A stretch of DNA of 39,913 nt from Streptomyces virginiae (lineage in GTDB: Bacteria; Actinomycetota; Actinomycetes; Streptomycetales; Streptomycetaceae). The notes beneath the pieces were generated by a model. That model was not told the DNA's origin, did no database searches, and worked only from the letters and a program-made list of their open reading frames with translations. Position 1 is the first letter of the stretch. The number at the start of each line of letters is the position of its first letter. Both the position numbers and the translations under genes were made by a program. The DNA lies in NCBI RefSeq assembly GCF_000720455.1, contig NZ_JOAK01000044.1:1-39913 (forward strand), in the 5' to 3' direction. Shown piece by piece: positions 34,329 to 39,913 of the stretch.

Positions 34329-34329
34329 C
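34325..34329 (-). promoter_or_regulatory. WhiA-type GACAC motifs in the ftsZ leader
   Basis: GTGTC (34325-34329; GACAC on the other strand) overlaps the -10. Two more GACAC copies stand at 34354-34358 and 34457-34461. WhiA recognises GACAC and ftsZ is among its reported targets. A 5-base motif occurs often by chance, so only the one at the -10 is emphasised. Confidence 0.4.
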
Positions 34330-34360
34330 CTGTTCGGAAGAGTCCAAGGAACAGACACAC

Positions 34361-34387
34361 CCCTAACCCTAAACTTCAGGGTGAGGG
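34361..34387 (+). promoter_or_regulatory. Hairpin in the ftsZ leader RNA
   Basis: CCCTAACCCT (34361-34370) pairs with AGGGTGAGGG (34378-34387) with one mismatch and a 7-base loop. It lies in the untranslated leader about 100 bases before ftsZ and could affect RNA stability or elongation. Confidence 0.45.
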
Positions 34388-34487
34388 TTCGGGTCGGCGC
34401 GTTCGGACCGTCCCTATTTCGGCATCAGTCGTCGCAACGCAGGCCCGCGAGGCGGCGACACGTAACTCGAGGCGAGAGGCCTTCGAC

Positions 34488-35693
34488 GTGGCAGCACCGC
34501 AGAACTACCTCGCAGTCATCAAGGTCATCGGTGTCGGCGGCGGTGGTGTCAATGCCATCAACCGAATGATCGAGGTCGGTCTCAAGGGCGTCGAGTTCAT
34601 CGCCATCAACACGGACGCGCAGGCGCTGTTGATGAGCGACGCCGACGTCAAGCTCGACGTCGGCCGTGAACTCACCCGCGGCCTCGGCGCCGGCGCCAAC
34701 CCGGCGGTCGGTCGCAAGGCGGCAGAGGACCACCGCGAGGAGATCGAGGAGGTCCTCAAGGGGGCCGACATGGTCTTCGTCACCGCGGGTGAAGGCGGCG
34801 GCACCGGCACCGGCGGCGCACCCGTCGTCGCCAACATCGCGCGCTCGCTGGGCGCCCTGACGATCGGTGTGGTCACCCGGCCGTTCACCTTCGAGGGCCG
34901 GCGCCGCGCGAACCAGGCGGAGGACGGCATCGCCGAGCTCCGCGAAGAGGTCGACACCCTCATCGTCATCCCCAACGACCGCCTGCTGTCCATCTCGGAC
35001 CGCCAGGTCAGCGTCCTGGACGCCTTCAAGTCGGCGGACCAGGTCCTGCTCTCCGGCGTCCAGGGCATCACGGACCTCATCACCACCCCGGGTCTGATCA
35101 ACCTCGACTTCGCCGACGTCAAGTCCGTGATGTCCGAGGCCGGCTCGGCCCTGATGGGCATCGGCTCGGCCCGCGGCGACGACCGCGCGGTGGCCGCCGC
35201 CGAGATGGCGATCTCCTCGCCGCTGCTGGAGGCGTCCATCGACGGCGCCCGCGGCGTGCTGCTCTCCATCTCCGGCGGATCGGACCTCGGTCTCTTCGAG
35301 ATCAACGAGGCCGCGCAGCTGGTGAGCGAGGCCGCGCACCCCGAGGCGAACATCATCTTCGGCGCCGTCATCGACGACGCGCTCGGCGACGAGGTACGGG
35401 TCACCGTCATCGCCGCCGGGTTCGACGGCGGACAGCCCCCGGCCCGCCGGGACAACGTCATCGGCGCCGCGTCCACCAAGCGCGAGGAGCCCGCCCCGGC
35501 TCCGGTCCGCGCCGCCGAGCCGGCCCGCCCGGCCTTCGGCGGACTCGGCACGGTCCCCCCGCGCGAGGAGCCCCCGGCCCCCGTCGAGGCGGCCCCGATC
35601 GAGGTCCAGGCCCCCGCGCCGCAGGTCCCCACGGCCCGGCCGTACCAGGACAGCCCGGCCGAGGAACTGGATGTCCCGGACTTCTTGAAGTGA
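34488..35693 (+). CDS. ftsZ: Cell division GTPase FtsZ
   Basis: FtsZ polymerises with GTP into the Z-ring; in Streptomyces it forms cross-walls and sporulation ladders. The 401-residue protein has [17 protein letters not shown], the tubulin signature GGGTGTGG (103-110), [10 protein letters not shown], and a Pro/Ala/Glu-rich linker (about 320-385). It ends in the conserved peptide LDVPDFLK that binds SepF. GTG at 34488 has GAGAGG 8 bases before it. It has its own complex leader and is coupled to pgeF by GTGA (35690-35693). No ftsA is present; SepF, encoded downstream, is the expected membrane anchor. Confidence 0.98.
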   Translation: MAAPQNYLAVIKVIGVGGGGVNAINRMIEVGLKGVEFIAINTDAQALLMSDADVKLDVGRELTRGLGAGANPAVGRKAAEDHREEIEEVLKGADMVFVTAGEGGGTGTGGAPVVANIARSLGALTIGVVTRPFTFEGRRRANQAEDGIAELREEVDTLIVIPNDRLLSISDRQVSVLDAFKSADQVLLSGVQGITDLITTPGLINLDFADVKSVMSEAGSALMGIGSARGDDRAVAAAEMAISSPLLEASIDGARGVLLSISGGSDLGLFEINEAAQLVSEAAHPEANIIFGAVIDDALGDEVRVTVIAAGFDGGQPPARRDNVIGAASTKREEPAPAPVRAAEPARPAFGGLGTVPPREEPPAPVEAAPIEVQAPAPQVPTARPYQDSPAEELDVPDFLK

Positions 35694-36478
35694 CACCGGA
35701 GCAGCACCACGTGGGCGGCGCCCACTTCGCCTTCACCGACCGGTGGGGCGGAGTGAGCGCCGTTCCGTACGAAGAGCTCAACCTCGGCGGCGCGGTCGGA
35801 GACGACCCGGCCGCCGTTCTCGCGAACCGGGCCCTGGCGGCGCGCTCCCTGGGAATCGACCCGGACCTGGTGGTCTGGATGAACCAGGTGCACGGCCGGG
35901 ACGTCGCGGTGGTCGACGGCCCGTGGGGTGCGGACACCGCGATTCCGGCGGTGGACGCGGTGGTGACCGCCCGTCGGGGACTGGCCCTCGCCGTGCTCAC
36001 CGCCGACTGCACGCCCGTCCTGCTGGCCGACCCCGTCGCCGGGGTCGCCGCGGCCGCCCACGCCGGGCGGCCCGGACTGGTCGCCGGGGTGGTGCCCGCG
36101 GCCGTGGAGGCGATGGTCTCCCTCGGGGCCGAACCCGGGCGGATCGTCGCCCGTACCGGACCCGCGGTCTGCGGGCACTGCTACGAGGTGCCGGCCGAGA
36201 TGCGGGACTCGGTGGCGGCGGCGGTTCCCGCCGCCCGGGCCGAGACCAGCTGGGGGACACCGGCGGTCGACGTGGTCGCGGGGGTGCACGCGCAGCTCGC
36301 GGAGGCGGGGGTGGTGAACGGCCTGCGCTCACCGGTCTGCACACTGGAGTCGCGGGACCACTTCTCGTACCGCCGCGACCGGGTCACCGGCCGCCTGGCC
36401 GGATATGTCTGGTTGACGGAGCTTTCCCGGGGGGAGGACCCCCGGACCCCGGGGGAAAAGAAGAATGACGGATCGTAA
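35690..36478 (+). CDS. pgeF: Peptidoglycan editing factor PgeF (YlmD/YfiH)
   Basis: The family (formerly called laccase-like DUF152) includes E. coli YfiH/PgeF, a hydrolase acting on mis-made UDP-MurNAc-L-Ser precursors. The 262-residue protein shows [24 protein letters not shown] (with the catalytic Cys), [13 protein letters not shown] and [14 protein letters not shown] overlaps the ftsZ stop. The C-terminal tail (about 18 residues, charged and Pro-rich) is encoded by a GC-rich hairpin region and overlaps ylmE by 14 bases. Confidence 0.9.
   Translation: MTPEQHHVGGAHFAFTDRWGGVSAVPYEELNLGGAVGDDPAAVLANRALAARSLGIDPDLVVWMNQVHGRDVAVVDGPWGADTAIPAVDAVVTARRGLALAVLTADCTPVLLADPVAGVAAAAHAGRPGLVAGVVPAAVEAMVSLGAEPGRIVARTGPAVCGHCYEVPAEMRDSVAAAVPAARAETSWGTPAVDVVAGVHAQLAEAGVVNGLRSPVCTLESRDHFSYRRDRVTGRLAGYVWLTELSRGEDPRTPGEKKNDGS
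36422..36460 (+). promoter_or_regulatory. Hairpin covering the ylmE ribosome site
   Basis: CTTTCCCGGGG (36422-36432) can pair with CCCCGGGGGAAAAG (36447-36460), which contains the Shine-Dalgarno region of ylmE (ATG 36465). Alternatively CCGGGGG/CCCCCGG (36427-36445) form a smaller stem. Ribosomes ending pgeF would melt both, so it may enforce coupling. Confidence 0.45.
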
Positions 36479-37184
36479 GTCGGAGCTCGCCGAGAACCTG
36501 GCGCGGGTGGAGGAACGTATCTCGTCCGCCTGCGCCGCGGCGGGGCGGGAGCGGGACGAGGTGACCCTCATCGTGGTCACCAAGACCTACCCCGCGAGCG
36601 ACGTACGACTGCTGGCGGAGCTGGGCGTCCGTCATGTTGCTGAGAACCGCGACCAGGATGCCGCCCCCAAGGCCGCGGCCTGCGCGGATCTGCCGCTCAG
36701 CTGGCACTTCGTCGGCCAGTTGCAGACCAACAAAGTCCGTTCCGTGGCGGGATACGCGCACGTGGTGCAGTCGGTCGACCGGCCCCGGCTGGTGACCGCC
36801 CTCTCGGCGGCCGCGACCGGCGCCGGCCGCGAACTCGGCTGCCTCGTCCAGATCGCCCTCGACGCCGAGTCGGGCGAGCGGGGGACCCGGGGCGGTGCCG
36901 CACCGGAGCAGCTCGCGGAGTTGGCGGACCTCGTCGCCGGGGCACCGGGACTGCGGATCGACGGACTGATGACCGTCGCACCCCTGTCCGGCCACTACGC
37001 GGGACGCGAACAGGCCGCCTTCGAGCGGTTGATGGAATTGTCATCCCGCCTGCGCGCGGACCATCCGACTGCCACGATGGTGTCGGCCGGGATGAGCGCA
37101 GACCTGGAACAGGCCGTTGCGGCCGGTGCGACACATGTACGCGTCGGCACTGCGGTACTCGGCGCGAGACCCCGGCTCGGGTAA
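36465..37184 (+). CDS. ylmE: YggS/YlmE family PLP-binding protein
   Basis: The 239-residue protein is of the YggS/PROSC type, which binds pyridoxal 5'-phosphate and helps PLP homeostasis without a known catalytic activity. The PLP lysine is in LIVVTKTYPASDV (about K40). HVAENRDQDA, SWHFVGQLQTNKV, IDGLMTVAPL and VSAGMSADLEQAVAAGATHVRVGT are typical. It overlaps pgeF by 14 bases. In Gram-positives the gene is conserved between ftsZ and sepF; its part in division is not clear. Confidence 0.93.
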   Translation: MTDRKSELAENLARVEERISSACAAAGRERDEVTLIVVTKTYPASDVRLLAELGVRHVAENRDQDAAPKAAACADLPLSWHFVGQLQTNKVRSVAGYAHVVQSVDRPRLVTALSAAATGAGRELGCLVQIALDAESGERGTRGGAAPEQLAELADLVAGAPGLRIDGLMTVAPLSGHYAGREQAAFERLMELSSRLRADHPTATMVSAGMSADLEQAVAAGATHVRVGTAVLGARPRLG

Positions 37185-37333
37185 CGTCGCGAAGAAAGTC
37201 GGACCACAGCAGAAAATATGGTCATTCCCGTCGATGAGCGGGCAGACCACGTGGATCGCGGGCAGTTGGTGACATTCGTGACACGGCGGCACCTGCGACA
37301 GGGCGATCCACCACAGAGCGGAGGACTCGGAGA

Positions 37334-37951
37334 ATGGCCGGCGCGATGCGCAAGATGGCGGTCTACCTCGGCCTCGTGGAGGACGACCGGTACGACAACC
37401 CGGGGTACGACCCCGACGACGAGTTCGAGCCCGAGCCGGAGATGGAGCGGGCTCGGGAGCGGGATCGCCGACAGCAGCCCGTGCACCAGTCGCCCGTATC
37501 GGACGAACCGGTACGAGCCGTACAGCCTCCGGCGCAGCGGGAACCCATCCCAATTCCGGTGGAAAACGGACGTCCTGCGCGAATTGCCCCCGTGGCATCC
37601 ATCACACCTGATCGCACGAACCTGGAGAAGAACGCCCCCGTGATCATGCCCAAGGTCGTCTCCGAGCGGGAGCCGTACCGCATCACGACACTGCACCCCC
37701 GGACCTACAACGAGGCCCGTACCATCGGGGAACACTTCCGTGAGGGCACTCCGGTGATCATGAATCTCACGGAGATGGACGACACGGACGCGAAGCGTCT
37801 GGTGGACTTCGCCGCCGGACTCGTGTTCGGTCTGCACGGCAGCATTGAACGCGTGACACAGAAGGTGTTCCTGCTGTCGCCTGCTAACGTCGATGTCACG
37901 GCGGAGGACAAGGCCCGCATCGCGGAGGGCGGGTTCTTCAACCAAAGCTAG
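37334..37951 (+). CDS. sepF: Cell division protein SepF
   Basis: SepF binds the FtsZ C-terminal peptide and the membrane and tethers the Z-ring in bacteria lacking FtsA. The 205-residue protein starts with the amphipathic membrane-binding helix [14 protein letters not shown], then a disordered acidic/Pro/Gln-rich part (about 15-105). The SepF domain (about 108-195) contains [32 protein letters not shown] and [18 protein letters not shown] at 37334 has GGAGG about 9 bases upstream. A 149-base gap from ylmE suggests its own promoter; a GACAC at 37280-37284 within it is a possible WhiA site. Confidence 0.95.
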   Translation: MAGAMRKMAVYLGLVEDDRYDNPGYDPDDEFEPEPEMERARERDRRQQPVHQSPVSDEPVRAVQPPAQREPIPIPVENGRPARIAPVASITPDRTNLEKNAPVIMPKVVSEREPYRITTLHPRTYNEARTIGEHFREGTPVIMNLTEMDDTDAKRLVDFAAGLVFGLHGSIERVTQKVFLLSPANVDVTAEDKARIAEGGFFNQS

Positions 37952-38011
37952 ACCGATCCGTCAGATACGGGACCGGGAACAGATCGGGAAACGGGGAGAG
38001 GGAAGCGCGGG

Positions 38012-38308
38012 ATGGGCATCGCACTGCAAGTGGTCTACGTCGTGCTGATGTGCTTCCTGATCGTGCTGATCTTCCGACTGGTCATGGACTATGTGTTCCA
38101 GTTCGCACGTTCATGGACACCCGGCAAGGCGATGGTGGTCGTTCTGGAGGCCACCTACACTGTCACCGATCCACCGCTCAAGCTCCTTCGGCGGTTCATT
38201 CCGCCGTTGCGTCTCGGCGGCGTGGCACTCGACCTGTCCTTCTTCGTTCTGATGATCATCGTTTACATCCTCATCAGCTTCGTGAGCACCGCTGCGAGAA
38301 GCGTGTGA
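38012..38308 (+). CDS. ylmG: YggT family membrane protein YlmG
   Basis: The 98-residue protein has two transmembrane segments (about 5-28 and 72-94) joined by a cytoplasmic or external loop with the YggT signature DPPLKLLRRFIPPLRLGGVALDLS. In Gram-positive division clusters it stands between sepF and divIVA. Homologues in plastids and cyanobacteria affect nucleoid or division placement. Shine-Dalgarno GAGAGGGAAG is 7 bases upstream. Confidence 0.92.
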   Translation: MGIALQVVYVVLMCFLIVLIFRLVMDYVFQFARSWTPGKAMVVVLEATYTVTDPPLKLLRRFIPPLRLGGVALDLSFFVLMIIVYILISFVSTAARSV

Positions 38309-38319
38309 ACGATGAGCTT

Positions 38320-38335
38320 CCCCGTACGCGCGGGG
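38320..38335 (+). promoter_or_regulatory. Small hairpin between ylmG and divIVA
   Basis: CCCCG (38320-38324) pairs with CGGGG (38331-38335) over a TACGCG loop in the 82-base gap. It could be a weak terminator or attenuator. Evidence is structure and position only. Confidence 0.25.
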
Positions 38336-38390
38336 ACGGTCCCGATACGGTCCAGCCGACTGCCGACGACTACGTAGAGGTGAAGAAGAC

Positions 38391-39584
38391 ATGCCGCTGA
38401 CTCCCGAGGACGTGCGGAACAAGCAGTTCACGACCGTCCGCCTCCGAGAAGGCTATGACGAGGACGAGGTCGATGCCTTCCTCGACGAGGTCGAGTCCGA
38501 ACTGACGCGCCTGCTGCGCGAGAACGAGGACCTGCGCGCCAAGCTGGCTGCCGCCACGCGTGCCGCCGCGCAGAACCAGCAGCAGCAGAGCATGCGCAAG
38601 CCCGAGCCCCAGGACCAGCGCGGCCCCGGCGCCCCCGTGCCCGCGGCCATATCCGGCCCGCCGCAGCAGCAGAACCCGCAGATGGGCCCGCCCCAGCTGC
38701 CGGGCGGCGCGCCGCAGCTCCCGCCGGGCCCCGGCGGCCAGGGCCAGCAGGGCCCCGGCCCGATGGGCGGCCCCATGGGCGGACCCATGCAGCAGCACCC
38801 CATGGGTGGACCGCAGGGCATGGGTCAGCAGCAGCAGATGCAGCAGCAGTCGATGGGCGGCCAGAACCCGCTCGGCCAGCAGATGCAGCCCATGGGCCAG
38901 CAGATGCAGCCGATGGGTCAGCAGATGCAGCCCATGGGTCAGCCCATGCAGCAGATGCAGCAGCCGCAGCTCCCGCAGCAGGGCCCCGGTGGCGACAGCG
39001 CCGCCCGCGTCCTGTCGCTGGCGCAGCAGACCGCCGACCAGGCGATCGCGGAGGCCCGCTCCGAGGCCAACAAGATCGTCGGCGAGGCCCGGTCGCGCGC
39101 CGAGGGCCTGGAGCGGGACGCCCGCGCCAAGGCCGACGCGCTGGAGCGGGACGCGCAGGAGAAGCACCGCGTCGCGATGGGCTCCCTGGAGTCCGCCCGC
39201 GCCACGCTGGAGCGCAAGGTCGAGGACCTGCGGGGCTTCGAGCGTGAGTACCGTACGCGTCTGAAGTCCTACCTGGAGTCGCAGCTGCGCCAGCTGGAGA
39301 CCCAGGCGGACGACTCGCTGGCCCCGCCGCGCAACCCGGCCGGTCCCGCGCTGCCCCCGTCGCCGTCGCCCTCGATGGCTCCGGCCGGTGCGATGGGCCA
39401 CTCCATGGGCGGTCCGTCCATGGGCGGTCCCTCCCCGATGGGTGCCGGTCCGTCCTACGGCGGTCAGCAGCAGATGTCCCCGGCGATGACCCAGCCGATG
39501 GCTCCGGTGCGGCCGGCTGCGCCGCAGCCGATGCAGGCGCCGTCGCCGATGCGGGGCTTCCTGATCGACGAGGACGACAACTAG
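38391..39584 (+). CDS. divIVA: Polar growth determinant DivIVA
   Basis: DivIVA (Wag31 in mycobacteria) marks hyphal tips and recruits the wall-building machinery; it is essential in Streptomyces. The 397-residue protein has the conserved N-terminal domain LTPEDVRNKQFTTVRLREGYDEDEVDAFL and a first coiled-coil (about 28-60). A Gln/Pro/Gly/Met-rich linker (about 60-200) contains tandem QQMQPMG units. A long second coiled-coil (about 203-303) is followed by a Met/Pro/Gly-rich C-terminal part ending GFLIDEDDN. AGAGGTGAAG precedes ATG 38391. A 20-bp hairpin follows the gene. Confidence 0.97.
   Translation: MPLTPEDVRNKQFTTVRLREGYDEDEVDAFLDEVESELTRLLRENEDLRAKLAAATRAAAQNQQQQSMRKPEPQDQRGPGAPVPAAISGPPQQQNPQMGPPQLPGGAPQLPPGPGGQGQQGPGPMGGPMGGPMQQHPMGGPQGMGQQQQMQQQSMGGQNPLGQQMQPMGQQMQPMGQQMQPMGQPMQQMQQPQLPQQGPGGDSAARVLSLAQQTADQAIAEARSEANKIVGEARSRAEGLERDARAKADALERDAQEKHRVAMGSLESARATLERKVEDLRGFEREYRTRLKSYLESQLRQLETQADDSLAPPRNPAGPALPPSPSPSMAPAGAMGHSMGGPSMGGPSPMGAGPSYGGQQQMSPAMTQPMAPVRPAAPQPMQAPSPMRGFLIDEDDN
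38877..38939 (+). repeat. 21-bp tandem repeat within divIVA
   Basis: Three units (38877-38897, 38898-38918, 38919-38939) encode QQMQPMG each; they differ at one to two third-codon positions. A degenerate fourth unit follows. Tandem repeats of this kind can change copy number by slippage, varying the linker length between the two coiled-coils. Confidence 0.85.
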
Positions 39585-39613
39585 GCGGTACGCCTCGCGG
39601 CGCGTCAGCAGTT

Positions 39614-39657
39614 CGGGCCGGGCCCGGTTCCCCCAAGGGGGCACCGGGCCCGGCCCG
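39614..39657 (+). terminator. divIVA terminator hairpin
   Basis: Arms 39614-39634 and 39637-39657 are complementary over 21 bases with one mismatch. The central CAAG would form the loop, leaving about 20 paired positions. It lies 29 bases after the divIVA stop. No U-tract is present. Confidence 0.85.
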
Positions 39658-39687
39658 TTCCCGTTCCCGCCCGCGGCACCGCTGCGT

Positions 39688-39721
39688 GGGCTCTGCCCCG
39701 CGCCTCAATCGCCGGCGGGGC
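39688..39721 (+). repeat. Streptomyces-type intergenic repeat, copy 3
   Basis: GGGCTCTGCCCC followed by GCGCCTCAATCGCCGGCGG matches copies at 15369-15416 and 22801-22842 apart from a few bases. It lies just after the divIVA terminator. Confidence 0.7.
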
Positions 39722-39913
39722 CGGGGTGGTGTCCCCCGGCCCCGGGGCGCGGCCCTGGTGGTGGCTTCGGGTGGGGTGGTGCCCCTCCGGGGGCTCTCCT
39801 CGGCTCGGCGCGCGCGGGCCCGTCCCGGCCGTGCAGTGTCCCCAGCCCACGGCCCCGCTCCGTCCGGGACGGGCCGGGACCGCCGGGGTGGGGGTGTGGG
39901 GACGGTGGGGGGT

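Larger units (their letters stand above)
34209..34487 (+). promoter_or_regulatory. ftsZ regulatory leader
   Basis: These 279 bases carry a BldD-like box, a promoter (34299-34328), GACAC motifs, an inverted repeat and a hairpin, each listed separately. It is less GC-rich than the genes. In Streptomyces ftsZ is known to have several promoters, one induced during sporulation. A second possible -10, TAGGGT, is at 34262-34267 inside the BldD-like box. No gene is present. Confidence 0.8.
39585..39913. other. Non-coding stretch after divIVA
   Basis: The 329 bases hold the divIVA terminator (39614-39657) and a copy of the intergenic repeat (39688-39721). The rest is very GC-rich without supported genes. 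The next gene lies outside the window. Confidence 0.6.

Noticed and set aside
37269..37284. CRP-like site (GTG...GACAC) before sepF
   Set aside because: The spacer is 8 instead of 6 bases and the half-sites are imperfect; the GACAC may be a chance WhiA-like motif.
37218..37643. Possible small gene before sepF overlapping its start
   Set aside because: The frame continues out of phase through sepF and has no family features; sepF has a good Shine-Dalgarno.

Overview
The window is a high-GC actinobacterial chromosome segment, almost certainly Streptomyces. The base composition is very GC-rich, GTG starts are frequent, and neighbouring genes often overlap by 1 or 4 bases (TGATG, ATGA or GTGA). 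Several starts lack a Shine-Dalgarno sequence and sit 6-7 bases after a TANNNT-like -10 element, which is the leaderless pattern. The gene order from divIVA back through ftsZ to rsmH, followed by moxR/DUF58/transglutaminase, metF, thiE and the thi operon, matches what is known of the Streptomyces division and cell wall (dcw) chromosome region. No rRNA, tRNA, CRISPR, prophage or insertion sequence was found.

Region 1 (1-6.9 kb) is mostly cofactor and one-carbon metabolism. A minus-strand thiO-thiS-thiG operon lies behind a TPP riboswitch. Divergent from it are a ferredoxin-reductase-type flavoprotein, a small Rv2175c-like DNA-binding protein, thiE, metF and a membrane protein with a Tyr/Gln/Pro-rich tail.

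Region 2 (6.9-15 kb) is a less well understood accessory stretch. On the minus strand it carries a phytoene-desaturase-like oxidoreductase, a DUF4126 membrane protein, a DUF3040 membrane protein, a class I methyltransferase and a SAV_6107-type HEPN protein. On the plus strand is a three-gene locus: an ABC-ATPase-like protein whose catalytic motifs are degenerate, a 697-residue YhgE/Pip-type membrane protein and a TetR regulator. A 28-bp perfect palindrome in front of the locus is the obvious candidate operator. This locus is the best candidate here for poorly described biology.

Region 3 (15-21 kb) has a hairpin-dense convergent intergenic stretch. It is followed by the minus-strand operon moxR - DUF58 - TgpA-type transglutaminase, which resembles a surface or envelope assembly module, and by a beta-carbonic anhydrase.

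Region 4 (21-39.6 kb) is the dcw cluster on the plus strand: rsmH, ftsL, ftsI, murE, murF, mraY, murD, ftsW, murG, ftsQ, ftsZ, pgeF (ylmD), ylmE, sepF, ylmG and divIVA. Together these make lipid II (MurE/F/D, MraY, MurG), polymerise and crosslink septal peptidoglycan (FtsW, FtsI with FtsL/FtsQ), form and tether the Z-ring (FtsZ, SepF), and direct polar growth (DivIVA). Points of interest are a Streptomyces-type intergenic repeat lying inside the operon between ftsL and ftsI, apparently bridged by a 47-codon ORF. The ftsZ leader is also dense, with a near-consensus BldD box, WhiA-type GACAC motifs and an inverted repeat over the -35.
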